Source: Luteibacter aegosomatis
GTDB lineage: Bacteria; Pseudomonadota; Gammaproteobacteria; Xanthomonadales; Rhodanobacteraceae
NCBI RefSeq assembly: GCF_023078455.1
Contig: NZ_CP095740.1
Location: forward strand, 4,616,501-4,680,500
Length of the DNA: 64,000 nt
Reading direction: 5' to 3'
The notes under the pieces are model-generated. The model searched no databases. It saw nothing but the letters and a program-made list of their open reading frames with translations, and was not told the origin of the DNA. Position numbers and translations under genes: made by a program. This document shows positions 19,380 through 28,120 of the stretch, piece after piece. Within the stretch, counting starts at the first letter, position 1; each line of letters starts with the position of its first letter.

Positions 19380-19435
19380 ACGCAATATCTTGCGTCCGAC
19401 AGCATCCCTTTCCGTGTACTCGCAAATGTTTGCGA
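19380..19435. promoter_or_regulatory. Twin CGCAA-N4-TTGCG palindromes upstream of the TonB-dependent receptor
   Basis: ACGCAATATCTTGCGT (19380-19395) and TCGCAAATGTTTGCGA (19420-19435) are both perfect 16-bp dyads with a 4-bp or 2-bp centre. They share CGCAA-N4-TTGCG and lie exactly 40 bp apart. They sit 119-174 bp upstream of the receptor start and before the cobalamin riboswitch on the other strand, so they most likely form a two-site operator for the receptor promoter. Confidence 0.55.
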
Positions 19436-19489
19436 ATGTCAAGCTCTCGTTAGAAATTCGTGACTTGGGCCTCGCCGGGGACTAAAGTG

Positions 19490-19706
19490 GCGCCCGTTCG
19501 GGTGTCCCGACCGGCGTTCGGCCGGCGGGATGAAACGGGAAGCCGGTGCGCCGCTTGGGCGGCAAGGCCGGCACTGCCCCCGCAACGGTAAGCGCAGGGA
19601 GGGGAAGCCCTCCTCGGACCGGCCATCGGCCACTGCCCTCGCGGGCGGGAAGGCGCCGGTCACGAGCCACGAGCGGTGGCGACGCGCGAGTCCGGAGACC
19701 GGCCCG
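19490..19706 (+). ncRNA. Cobalamin riboswitch
   Basis: The region contains the conserved blocks of the B12 riboswitch in order: GAAACGGGAAGCCGGTG near 19530, GCACTGCCCCCGCAACGGTA (the B12 box core) at about 19571-19590, GGCCACTG and GGGCGGGAAGGCG near 19627-19655, and GAGTCCGGAGACCGGCC at 19689-19705. It lies 158 nt upstream of the BtuB-like receptor gene on the same strand and should repress it when adenosylcobalamin is plentiful. The exact 5' boundary is approximate. Confidence 0.92.
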
Positions 19707-19863
19707 AGTGGACGCCTCTTCTGAGAAACCTCTCAGGGGAGCGTTTCCTGTTTCGGACGATTCGCGGCGGGCGGATCCGGACAGCCCGGCGGCTTCGTCC
19801 GCGTGTGCCGTTCGCCCTCCTCCGCCACGACGTCCATCGCATCGTGATCGAGGAATCCGTTCC

Positions 19864-21762
19864 ATGAAGAAGACCCTGCTCGCGGCGGCCCTGCTGTCGT
19901 CGCTTCCCGTCGTCGCCCACGCGGACGAGGCCGACCGGCTCGACCCCGTAGTGGTAACGGCCAACCGCGCGCCCACCCCGGCCGACGAGGTACTCGCCTC
20001 GGTCACCGTGATCTCCCGCGAAGACATCGAGCGCATGCAGCCGGTGAGCGTGCAGGATCTCCTCACCGGCTTGCCCGGCGTGGTGATGTCCAACACCGGC
20101 GGCATCGGCCAGCAGACCTCGCTGTTCATGCGCGGCACCAACAGCGCGCACACCCTGGTGCTGCTCGACGGCGTGCGGGTGGGCACGGTGGGCGCCGGCC
20201 TGCCCGCGTACGAACAGTTGCCCGTCGAGCAGATCGACCGTATCGAGGTGGTGCGAGGCCCCCGCTCGAGCCTCTACGGTTCGGACGCCATCGGCGGCGT
20301 GATCCAGATCTTCACCCGCCACGGCGAGGCCGGACAGGCACCGACCCCGACGGTGTCGGTGACCGGCGGAAGCCACGGTTATACGGCGGGCCAGGTCGGC
20401 GTCTCCGGCGGTACGCGGCACGGCTGGTACAACGCCAGCCTGGGCGGCCAGTACACCGCCGGCATCAACGCCTGCCGCGTCGGCGCGGGGGACGTCTTCA
20501 AGGGCTGCTTCACCAACGAACCCGACCACGATGCCTCGCGTACCTACAATGGCGCGCTCTCGGGTGGCTACCGTTGGGACGACGGCACCGAACTGACCGG
20601 CAGCTGGCTGCGCAGCAAGGGCGACATCGAGTACGACGGCGATTTCCAGAACCTCACCCGCCGATCGCAACAGGTGGCCGGCGCGAAGTTGGCGTTCGCC
20701 GTCATGAGCGCATGGCGCATGTCGGTCAGCCTGGGCCAGAACCAGGACCGGGCCGACAACTACCTCAACGGCACCGGCAAGATCGTCCTCGACCCGGTCA
20801 CCTTCGAAACGATCGCGGTCGACCCGGACAAGTACCGCGTCGGCTACCTGTATTCGAAGCGCAACCAGGCCTCCTGGCAGAACGACATCGCCCTCGCCAC
20901 GGGCCAGACGCTGAGCGCCGGCATCGACTTCCAGCAGGAAAAACTGCGCAGCGATACCGATTACCTCAAGGACAAGCGCAACAATACCGGCGTTTTCGCG
21001 CTCTACCAGGGCGTGTTCGGCCCGCACGAGATCCAGCTGTCGGCCCGCCACGACCACAACGAGCAGTTCGGCAACCACGACACCGGATCGGCCGCCTACG
21101 GCTTCTCGTTCGGCGAAGGCATGAAGGTCACCGCGTCGTACGGCAGCGCGTTCCACGCGCCCACGTTCAACGACGAGTTCTATCCCTACGGCGCGCCGGT
21201 CGACCTCAAGCCGGAGACCTCGCGCACGGCCGAGATCGGCTTGTCGGCCCACCGGGGCGTGTGGAACTGGGCCGTCAACGCCTACCAGACCAAGGTGGAC
21301 GACCTGATCGGCTACGACGCAAACTTCATCCCGATCAACGTGAGCCAGGCACGCATCCGCGGGCTCGAAGGCCAGGTCGGTGCCGACGTCGACGGCTGGC
21401 ACCTGCGCGGCTACGCCACGCTCCAGCAGCCGAAGAACCGCGACGACGGTGTCGAACGCGACAACCTGCTGGCCCGGCGCCCCGAGCGCACCGCCCGCGT
21501 GGACGTGGACAAGGACGTCGGTCCGTTCACCGTCGGCGGTTCGGTCTACGCGGCCGGATACAGCTACGACGATGCGGCCAACACCGAGCGCCTGGGCGGT
21601 TACGCCACCGCCGACCTGCGCGCCACCTGGCACGTGGACCGCGACTGGAGCGTGCAGGGGCGAGTGGCGAACGTGGGCGACAGGCGTTACGAGACCGCTG
21701 CCTATTACAACCAGCTCGGTCGGACGTATTACCTCACCGTGCGCTTTTCGCCCTCGCGCTGA
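19864..21762 (+). CDS. btuB: Vitamin B12 TonB-dependent receptor, BtuB-like
   Basis: A 632-aa outer-membrane receptor with signal peptide MKKTLLAAALLSSLPVVAHA, a TonB-box-like DPVVVTANR right after it, a plug domain (SLFMRGTNSAHTLVLLDGVR and VVRGPRSSLYGSDAIGGVIQ) and a 22-strand-type barrel ending YYLTVRFSPSR. The length and plug resemble BtuB, and the cobalamin riboswitch in its leader supports import of cobalamin or a precursor. GAGGAA precedes the start. The partner ABC transporter BtuCDF is not in the window. A BIME-like repeat follows directly. Confidence 0.92.
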   Translation: MKKTLLAAALLSSLPVVAHADEADRLDPVVVTANRAPTPADEVLASVTVISREDIERMQPVSVQDLLTGLPGVVMSNTGGIGQQTSLFMRGTNSAHTLVLLDGVRVGTVGAGLPAYEQLPVEQIDRIEVVRGPRSSLYGSDAIGGVIQIFTRHGEAGQAPTPTVSVTGGSHGYTAGQVGVSGGTRHGWYNASLGGQYTAGINACRVGAGDVFKGCFTNEPDHDASRTYNGALSGGYRWDDGTELTGSWLRSKGDIEYDGDFQNLTRRSQQVAGAKLAFAVMSAWRMSVSLGQNQDRADNYLNGTGKIVLDPVTFETIAVDPDKYRVGYLYSKRNQASWQNDIALATGQTLSAGIDFQQEKLRSDTDYLKDKRNNTGVFALYQGVFGPHEIQLSARHDHNEQFGNHDTGSAAYGFSFGEGMKVTASYGSAFHAPTFNDEFYPYGAPVDLKPETSRTAEIGLSAHRGVWNWAVNAYQTKVDDLIGYDANFIPINVSQARIRGLEGQVGADVDGWHLRGYATLQQPKNRDDGVERDNLLARRPERTARVDVDKDVGPFTVGGSVYAAGYSYDDAANTERLGGYATADLRATWHVDRDWSVQGRVANVGDRRYETAAYYNQLGRTYYLTVRFSPSR

Positions 21763-21765
21763 ATG

Positions 21766-21841
21766 ATCGCGGACAGGGTCCGCTCCCACCCTTCGGCAGG
21801 AAGGTAGCTACTGAAGGGTGGGAGCGGACGCTGTCCGCGAT
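21766..21841. repeat. BIME-like palindrome, family A, copy 1
   Basis: A 76-bp near-perfect inverted repeat. ATCGCGGACAG at the left end matches CTGTCCGCGAT at the right end, and GTCCGCTCCCACCCTTC pairs with GAAGGGTGGGAGCGGAC around the linker. Each half resembles a REP unit (GTGGGAGC plus a short dyad). Copies of the same length lie at 43318 and 52296. This one starts 4 nt after the btuB stop codon. Confidence 0.8.
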
Positions 21842-21878
21842 GCCAGGCGAAGCGATGCGTCAGAACTGAACAAACACC

Positions 21879-21904
21879 AGGCCCCTGCCTTCCGGCAGGG
21901 GCCT
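21879..21904. terminator. Hairpin between btuB and the RND pump gene
   Basis: AGGCCCCTGCC (21879-21889) and GGCAGGGGCCT (21894-21904) form an 11-bp perfect stem with a TTCC loop. No T run follows. It is probably a strong transcript-end hairpin. Confidence 0.5.
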
Positions 21905-21991
21905 GACCATAGGCACACGCGACGGAACGGTGCCTTGGCGGATAAAGTCCGCGGGCGCGGGGAGGGTTTCCCCGCGATCACAGGGAGTCAC

Positions 21992-24900
21992 GTGAACTTC
22001 TTCGCACCATTCATCCGCCGGCCGATCGGCACGTCGCTGCTGGCGGCAGGCCTCCTGCTGGCCGGTACGCTGGCCTACCGGTTGCTCGGCGTCGCCGCGC
22101 TGCCGTCCATCGACGTGCCGGCCGTGGCGGTGTTCGCCCAGTTGCCGGGCGCCAACGCGCAGACGATGGCATCGACCGTCATCGCCCCCCTGGAGCGCCA
22201 CCTCGGCCGCATCCCCGGGGTGGACGAGATGTATTCCAGCAGCAACGACTCCAGCGGCTTCGTGCGCGTGCGCTTCAACATGGCCCGCAACACGGACGCC
22301 GCCGCGCGCGACGTGCAGGCCGCGATCAACGCCTCGCTGGCCGACCTGCCGCCCATGCCGGCGCCGCCCCAGTACTTCAAGTTCGACACCAGCCAGATCC
22401 CGGTGCTGCTGGTGACGCTCACCTCCAAGACGATGCCGCCCGACCGGCTCTACGACATCGTCGACACCCAGATGAAGCCCGCCGTGGCGCAGATTCCCGG
22501 CGTGGCGCGCGTGCAGGTGTTCGGCGGCACGCCGCATGCCGTGCGCATCGAGCTGGACACCCGCGCGCTGGCCGCCAAGGGACTCACCGCCAACGACGTC
22601 GGCAACGCGCTGCGCGCGGCCAACGTCACCTCACCTCAGGGCCTGTTGAGCGACGGCAAGACGCAGATGACCGTCATCGCCAACGACGGCCTGCACGAAC
22701 CGGAAGAGTTCGCCCGTATCCTCATCGCCTCGAAGAACGGCACGCCGGTGAGGCTGTCGGACATCGCCAAGGTCTACAGCGGCCAGCAGGACCAGTACCA
22801 GGCGGCGTGGTTCCAGGGCGAGCGCTCGGTGACGATGCAGATGAGCCGGCGCCCGGAGGCGAACGCCATCGCCACGGCCGAGGCCATCCGCGCGGCACTG
22901 CCGCGCTTCCGCAGCATGCTGCCCGCCGACGTGGAGATCACCCCGATCTTCGATCTCACGCAGACCACGCAGTCGGCGCTGCACGAGGTCAAGGTCGCGC
23001 TGCTCATCAGCATCCTGATGGTGGTGCTGGTGATGCTGGTGTTCCTGCGCCGCCTGGGCCCGACGCTCATCGCCACGCTCAGCGTGCCGCTGTCGCTGGC
23101 CGGCGCGTTCGTGGTGATGTGGACGCTCGGCTATACGCTCAACACGCTGTCGCTCATGGCGCTGGTGCTCTGCATCGGCTTCGTGGTGGACGATGCCATC
23201 GTGGTGATCGAGAACATCGTGCGCCACATGGAAAACGGTTCGGAGGCCATGCCCGCCTCGCTCGAAGGCGTGCGCGAAATCGGTTTCACGGTGATCTCGA
23301 TCACCCTGTCGCTGGTGGCCGTGTTCGCGCCGCTGCTGTTCGGCAACAGCCTCATCACCAAGCTGCTGCGCGAGTTCTCGGTGACCCTGGCCGCAGCGGT
23401 GCTGATTTCCGCCGTGGTGTCGCTGACGCTGACGCCGGCGCTGTGCGCCTACTACCTCAAGCACGACGAACCGGGCCGCAAGCCCGGCCGGATGGAAGCG
23501 GCCCTGGAGCGCTTCGACAAGGGCTTCCTGCGCCTTTACCAGCGCGGACTCGACTGGGCCATGCACCATCGCCGCCTCATGCGCTGGCAGCCGTTGATCC
23601 TGCTCATCGCCACGGTCGGGCTGGCCATCGCGGTGGTGAAGACGGCGGGCGGCAACTTCATGCCCGAGGAAGACACCGGCATGCTGCAGGTGGAGGTCAA
23701 CGCCGACGCCAACATCTCGCCGGAGGTACTCACCACGCGCCTGAAGCGCGTGGCCGAGATCATGCGGAAGGATCCCACCGTCGCCGACGTCACCGCCATC
23801 CTCGGCGGCGACAACGGCGGTGCCGTGGGCAGCAACGGCGTGATGTTCGTCGACCTCAAGCCGAAGGGCAGCGGGCCGGGCGAACGCAAGGAGTCGTTGA
23901 AATCCATCGTCGAGCGCCTGGGCAAGGAATACGACAAGCTGCCCGACGTGCAGGTATTCATGACGCCGATCCAGTTCCTGGGAGGCGGCGGCGGCAACAA
24001 CAACCGGGGCCAGTATTCCTTCCAGCTGGTGAGCACCAGCGGCGAGGATCTGCAGCCCTGGACGCTCAAGCTCGTGCGCTACCTGCGCGGACTGAAGGAG
24101 TTCCGCGACGTCGGCAGCGACTTCGACGTGGTCGGCAAGCAGCAGATGCTCGAGGTGGACCGTAACGCCGCGGGCCGGCTCAACGTGAGCCTGGGCCTGA
24201 TCGATACCGCGCTCTACGGCGCGTTCGGCCAGAGCCAGATCTCGGTGATCTACTCGGACATCAACCAGTACTGGGTGGTGCTCACCGCCGCCGCGGCCGA
24301 AACGCTCACCGCCGACGCGCTGCTCAACACGTACGTGAAGAGCAGTACGGGCAAGATGATCCCGCTGTCGGCCGTGGCGAAGATCGCGCCGCGTGCCGCA
24401 CCCACCGCGGTCACCCACCAGAACCAACTCGAATCGGCCGACATCACCTATAACCTCGCGCCGAAGATCACGCCCGACAAGGCCACGCCGCTGGTGGAGC
24501 AGGCCGTGCGCGCGATCCACCTGCCCGAGGGCATCCGCATGGACGTCACCGGCACCAACCAGCGCATCCGTGACGCCCAGTCCAACGGCATGGTGCTGCT
24601 GATCGGCGCCATCCTCGCGGTATACATCGTGCTGGGCGTGCTCTACGAGAGCCTGATCCACCCGCTGACGATTCTCTCGACGCTGCCGGCCGCGGGGTGC
24701 GGCGCCTTCCTCGCGATGCTGGTCACGCAGACCCAGCTCACGCTGATGGCGATCATCTCGGTGCTGCTGCTCATCGGCATCGTGAAGAAGAACGCCATCC
24801 TCATGGTCGACTTCGCGCTGGTGGCCGAACGCGAACACGGCATGTCGCCCGTGGAGGCGATTCGCCAGGCCGCGCTGGTACGCTTCCGCCCGATCACGAT

Positions 24901-25159
24901 GACCACCCTCGTGGCGATGGGCGCCGCGTTGCCGCTGGCGATCGGCTTCGGCGTGGGTTCGGAAATGCGCCGCCCGCTGGGCATCGCCATCGTCGGCGGC
25001 CTGCTCGTGTCGCAGTTGCTTACCCTGCTGAGCACGCCGGCCATCTACCTGTTCAACCACGATCGCAAGGAGCGCAAGGCACGCCGCAAGCATCGGCGCA
25101 TGCTGCGCCGCCGCTACAAGCGCTGGCTGGCGATCCGCAAGGGCAGGAAGAAAAGGTAA
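21992..25159 (+). CDS. RND-family multidrug efflux pump subunit, MdtB/MuxB-like
   Basis: A 1055-aa inner-membrane proton-driven pump of the HAE1/AcrB family, with 12 helices and two large periplasmic loops. The proton-relay aspartates are present in LCIGFVVDDAIVVIENIVRH. LPSIDVPAVAVFAQLPGANA and MDVTGTNQRIRDAQSNGMVL are close in style to MdtB/MdtC-type pumps. The start is a GTG at 21992 with GGGAG at 21983-21987; the longer frame upstream runs through repeat sequence. No membrane-fusion protein or outer-membrane channel gene adjoins it, so partners must be encoded elsewhere. A good terminator follows. Confidence 0.9.
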   Translation: MNFFAPFIRRPIGTSLLAAGLLLAGTLAYRLLGVAALPSIDVPAVAVFAQLPGANAQTMASTVIAPLERHLGRIPGVDEMYSSSNDSSGFVRVRFNMARNTDAAARDVQAAINASLADLPPMPAPPQYFKFDTSQIPVLLVTLTSKTMPPDRLYDIVDTQMKPAVAQIPGVARVQVFGGTPHAVRIELDTRALAAKGLTANDVGNALRAANVTSPQGLLSDGKTQMTVIANDGLHEPEEFARILIASKNGTPVRLSDIAKVYSGQQDQYQAAWFQGERSVTMQMSRRPEANAIATAEAIRAALPRFRSMLPADVEITPIFDLTQTTQSALHEVKVALLISILMVVLVMLVFLRRLGPTLIATLSVPLSLAGAFVVMWTLGYTLNTLSLMALVLCIGFVVDDAIVVIENIVRHMENGSEAMPASLEGVREIGFTVISITLSLVAVFAPLLFGNSLITKLLREFSVTLAAAVLISAVVSLTLTPALCAYYLKHDEPGRKPGRMEAALERFDKGFLRLYQRGLDWAMHHRRLMRWQPLILLIATVGLAIAVVKTAGGNFMPEEDTGMLQVEVNADANISPEVLTTRLKRVAEIMRKDPTVADVTAILGGDNGGAVGSNGVMFVDLKPKGSGPGERKESLKSIVERLGKEYDKLPDVQVFMTPIQFLGGGGGNNNRGQYSFQLVSTSGEDLQPWTLKLVRYLRGLKEFRDVGSDFDVVGKQQMLEVDRNAAGRLNVSLGLIDTALYGAFGQSQISVIYSDINQYWVVLTAAAAETLTADALLNTYVKSSTGKMIPLSAVAKIAPRAAPTAVTHQNQLESADITYNLAPKITPDKATPLVEQAVRAIHLPEGIRMDVTGTNQRIRDAQSNGMVLLIGAILAVYIVLGVLYESLIHPLTILSTLPAAGCGAFLAMLVTQTQLTLMAIISVLLLIGIVKKNAILMVDFALVAEREHGMSPVEAIRQAALVRFRPITMTTLVAMGAALPLAIGFGVGSEMRRPLGIAIVGGLLVSQLLTLLSTPAIYLFNHDRKERKARRKHRRMLRRRYKRWLAIRKGRKKR

Positions 25160-25163
25160 AGGG

Positions 25164-25192
25164 AAGAAGGGCGCCGAGGCGCCCTTCTTTTT
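25164..25192. terminator. Intrinsic terminator between convergent RND and MATE genes
   Basis: AAGAAGGGCGC (25164-25174) and GCGCCCTTCTT (25179-25189) form an 11-bp stem with loop CGAG, followed by more T residues. It starts 5 nt after the RND stop codon and reaches the MATE stop codon. Confidence 0.85.
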
Positions 25193-26577
25193 CATGCCGC
25201 CGCGGCGGCGGGAATCATCTTGGCCCGTTTCCAGCGACCGCTCTGGTAATACACCGCGGCGATGGCCAGTGACACGACCGAGCTGACGGGAAAGCTCCAC
25301 CAGATGGCATCGGCGCCCCAGCTCGGGCCGAGCAACAGCGCGAAGGGATAACGCACGCACCACATCGAGATCGCCAGCGCCGCCAGCGGCATCATCACGG
25401 CGCCGGTGGCGCGCACCACGCCGAACAGCACGAAGGTCACGCCAAACAACAGGTACGACCACACCACCAGGCTGTTGAGGTGGCGGGCGATCCCCAGGGC
25501 CGTGCTGTCCGAACCCAGGAAGATCGAGGCGGCCGCGCCGGCGAACACGTAGACGACGAGCACCAGCGTGCCGGTGAGCACGAGGCTGGCGAGGATGCCG
25601 ACGCGACCGATCGAGGCGACGCGGTCCCATCGGTGCGCGCCGACGTTCTGCGCCACCATCGACGACACCGCCATGCCCACCGCGAAGGCGGGCATCTGGA
25701 TGTAGTTCCACAGCTGCACGGCGGCGCCGTAGGCGGCCGTGGTCTGCGAGCCGTGTTCGTTCACCAGCGACATCATGATGATGGCCGACGAGGAGATCAC
25801 GATCATCTGCGCGCCCATCGGCAGGCCTTTCAGCACCAGGGCCTTCAGGATGGCCGGATCGGGCTTCAGCAGGCCGACGTCGCCCGCGCGCAGGCAGAGG
25901 AAGTGCTGCTTGCGGTACATCCAGAACACCAGGCCGCCGAGCGAGAGTACTTGGGCGATGAGCGTCGCCACCGCCGATCCGGCGATGCCCAACGCCGGCA
26001 CGGGGCCCGCACCGAAGAGGAAGAGCGGGTTGAGCGCGATGTCGAGCACCACGGACACGATCATGAAGGCGAACGGCGTGCGCGAATCACCCGCGCCGCG
26101 CAGCACCATCATCAGAAACGTGTAGAGATACATGAAGGGCAGGGCGAGGAAGATGATGCGCAGGTAGGCGATGGCGAACGGCCGCGCGTCGTCGGGGGTG
26201 CCCATCGCGTGCAGCATCGCCGGCGTGGCGAAATAACCGGCCACGGACACCGCCAGCGACACCGTCACGAAGAACGTCAGCCCCGTACCGACGACGTGCC
26301 GCGCGCCGTCGACGTCGCGCGCGCCCAAGGCCTGGCCGACCAGGATGGTGGTGGCCATGCCGATGCCCAGCACCACGCCGAGCAGGAAGAACAGCACGAG
26401 CGTCGCGTTGGCCGTGGCGGCGAACGCGGCCTCGCCCAGGTATCGACCCACCCACATCACGTTGACCGAGGCGTTGAGCGATTGCAGCACGTTCGTGCCC
26501 AGCATCGGCAGGGCGAACAGCAGGAGGGTTCGCGTGATCGGGCCTTCGACCAGGGCGTTACCGGCGGGACGGTTCAT
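25192..26577 (-). CDS. MATE-family efflux transporter
   Basis: A 461-aa protein with 12 predicted helices in two similar halves, the layout of Na+ or H+ coupled MATE drug exporters. MLGTNVLQSLNASVNVMWVG and GIGMATTILVGQALGARD in the first half are typical family sequences. The ATG at 26577 overlaps the stop codon of the DUF2239 gene by 4 nt, so the two are coupled. Substrate unknown, probably cationic drugs or dyes. Confidence 0.87.
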   Translation of the reverse strand: MNRPAGNALVEGPITRTLLLFALPMLGTNVLQSLNASVNVMWVGRYLGEAAFAATANATLVLFFLLGVVLGIGMATTILVGQALGARDVDGARHVVGTGLTFFVTVSLAVSVAGYFATPAMLHAMGTPDDARPFAIAYLRIIFLALPFMYLYTFLMMVLRGAGDSRTPFAFMIVSVVLDIALNPLFLFGAGPVPALGIAGSAVATLIAQVLSLGGLVFWMYRKQHFLCLRAGDVGLLKPDPAILKALVLKGLPMGAQMIVISSSAIIMMSLVNEHGSQTTAAYGAAVQLWNYIQMPAFAVGMAVSSMVAQNVGAHRWDRVASIGRVGILASLVLTGTLVLVVYVFAGAAASIFLGSDSTALGIARHLNSLVVWSYLLFGVTFVLFGVVRATGAVMMPLAALAISMWCVRYPFALLLGPSWGADAIWWSFPVSSVVSLAIAAVYYQSGRWKRAKMIPAAAAA

Positions 26578-27140
26578 TCGGCACCTTCCGCGCGCGTGGC
26601 GAGCGTGGTCACGTAGTCGCGCACGTCGTCGGGCCACGCGGCGGTCCATTCGGCGAAGCGTTCGGGTTCATGCCGGTGGAAGGCGCGAGAGGCTTCCTCG
26701 TAATGGGGCAGGTCGCCCGCCAACGCGAACATCACGCGATCCACCGCCTCGCGCAGCTGCCGCCGCCTGTCGGCGGGCGCGGCGTCGCGGCTGGCGGATT
26801 CGACGAGGCGGCGCAACGCCACCGACGCGCCGCCGGGTTGCGTGGCGAGCCAATCCCAATGACGCGGCAACAACGTCACCTCGCGCGCCACCACGCCGAG
26901 GCGGGGACGGCCGGGCCCGCGTTTGACGGGAGCTTCGGTTTCCGGCGACGTCAGGCGACCGAGCACCTCTTGCAGGGATCCCCGGTAGTCGACGTCGCGC
27001 GATTGGCCGGTGGTGTCGTCATAAATGATGGGTTGCGCGTCCGAATGCTCGTCGAGCAGGGATTTGCACTGACCGGCCACGAGCGGAAGTGGGCCGGAAG
27101 CGATACGGCGATGGCCGTCGAAGGCGGTGTAGGTGGTCAT
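26574..27140 (-). CDS. DUF2239-family protein
   Basis: A 188-aa soluble protein of unknown function. The N-terminal stretch MTTYTAFDGHRRIASGPLPL and the central RGPGRPRLGVVAREVTLLPR, followed by HWDWLATQPGGASVALRRLV, match what I recall of DUF2239 proteins. The latter resembles a short DNA-binding element preceding a helical domain; a regulatory role is possible but unproven. The start is the ATG at 27140, because the frame upstream crosses the promoter region with its direct repeats. It is translationally coupled to the MATE transporter. Confidence 0.72.
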   Translation of the reverse strand: MTTYTAFDGHRRIASGPLPLVAGQCKSLLDEHSDAQPIIYDDTTGQSRDVDYRGSLQEVLGRLTSPETEAPVKRGPGRPRLGVVAREVTLLPRHWDWLATQPGGASVALRRLVESASRDAAPADRRRQLREAVDRVMFALAGDLPHYEEASRAFHRHEPERFAEWTAAWPDDVRDYVTTLATRAEGAE

Positions 27141-27150
27141 GGCGCGCATA

Positions 27151-27193
27151 TTACCCGGGTCAAATGCACGACACAATACTACCCGGATTAAAT
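27151..27193 (-). promoter_or_regulatory. Direct repeats in the DUF2239-MATE promoter region
   Basis: On the minus strand ATTTAATCCGGGTAGTAT and ATTTGACCCGGGTAATAT are 18-bp direct repeats (15 of 18 identical), 28 bp apart start to start. They end 9 bp upstream of the DUF2239 start codon. They look like tandem regulator sites overlapping the promoter. Confidence 0.5.
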
Positions 27194-27219
27194 TTCGTCC
27201 GCAGGAGCGACGGTGAGGG

Positions 27220-27999
27220 TCAGTGAACTCCCCACGCATAGCTGTCCATCGACAGCACCCCGTAGGTCATGCCGCCATCGATGGCCTTCGGCGCATCCCT
27301 GCCCGCCGCCCCGACGGCCACGAGGAGCGGCAGGTAATGCTCCTCGGTCGGATGCGCGCGGATGGCACTCGGCGCGAGCCGGCGATAGGCCAGCAACGAC
27401 TTCACGTCGCCCGCGAGCACGGCCTCGCGGCTCCATGCGGCGAATTCGACGGCATATGCCGCATGCACGCCATCGCGGCGCACCTCGTAGAGGTTATGCG
27501 TGAGGCTGCCCGAACCGACCACGGCGACACCGCGATCGCGCAGCGCACCCAGCGCCTCGCCGAGCCGAAACGCGCCAGCCGTGTCGAGGTTGTGCGGCAT
27601 CGATACCTGGATCACCGGCACGTCGGCATCGGGCCGCAGATAGCGAAGCGGCACCCAGGCGCCATGGTCGTACCCGCGCTCGTCGTCCACCGTCGCCGCG
27701 AAGCCGTGGTCGATCAGCAGCGACGCGGTTTCCGCGGCCAGGGACGGCGCACCGGGTGCGTCATAGGTGAGCGAATAAAGCGCCGGGGGGAAGCCGCCGA
27801 AGTCGTGAATGGTCGATGGCCTGGCCGCGCCGGTCACCCGCACGCCGCAGGTCTGCCAATGCGGCGACACGACGACGATCGCCCGGGCGTCGGCCAGGTT
27901 GCCTTCGCCCAGGTCGGTCAGGCGCGAACCGAGCAGGCCGGGCTCCAGCGCGAACGTGGGAGCACCGTGGGATACGAAGATGGCGGGCGCGCGAGTCAT
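27220..27999 (-). CDS. Extradiol ring-cleavage dioxygenase, YgiD/DODA-like
   Basis: A 259-aa cytosolic protein of the class III extradiol (LigB) dioxygenase superfamily, close to E. coli YgiD (4,5-DOPA dioxygenase). The metal-ligand histidines are seen in IFVSHGAPTFAL (near the N-terminus) and VVVSPHWQT, with further conserved segments RGYDHGAWVPLRYL and GSGSLTHNLYE. I choose the ATG at 27999 (MTRAPAIFVSHG). The true catechol substrate is uncertain. The gene stands alone, 80 nt from the promoter of the DUF2239 gene. Confidence 0.87.
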   Translation of the reverse strand: MTRAPAIFVSHGAPTFALEPGLLGSRLTDLGEGNLADARAIVVVSPHWQTCGVRVTGAARPSTIHDFGGFPPALYSLTYDAPGAPSLAAETASLLIDHGFAATVDDERGYDHGAWVPLRYLRPDADVPVIQVSMPHNLDTAGAFRLGEALGALRDRGVAVVGSGSLTHNLYEVRRDGVHAAYAVEFAAWSREAVLAGDVKSLLAYRRLAPSAIRAHPTEEHYLPLLVAVGAAGRDAPKAIDGGMTYGVLSMDSYAWGVH

Positions 28000-28120
28000 G
28001 GGTGGGCACCGTGGGGAGAAGGGCGGGGATTGCCACCGCTCCAATGTAGGTGTTCGCCCGGGCTGGATAAATCCATGTTTCGCGAACGCATTGGCGCCCT
28101 ATCGAAACGATGGCCCGGCC

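Noticed and set aside
21879..21904. A seventh copy of the family B repeat
   Set aside because: The GCCCCTGCC/GGCAGGGGC hairpin resembles the arms, but the conserved flanks (CACGTCG and CCCAG) are missing, so it is listed only as a hairpin.
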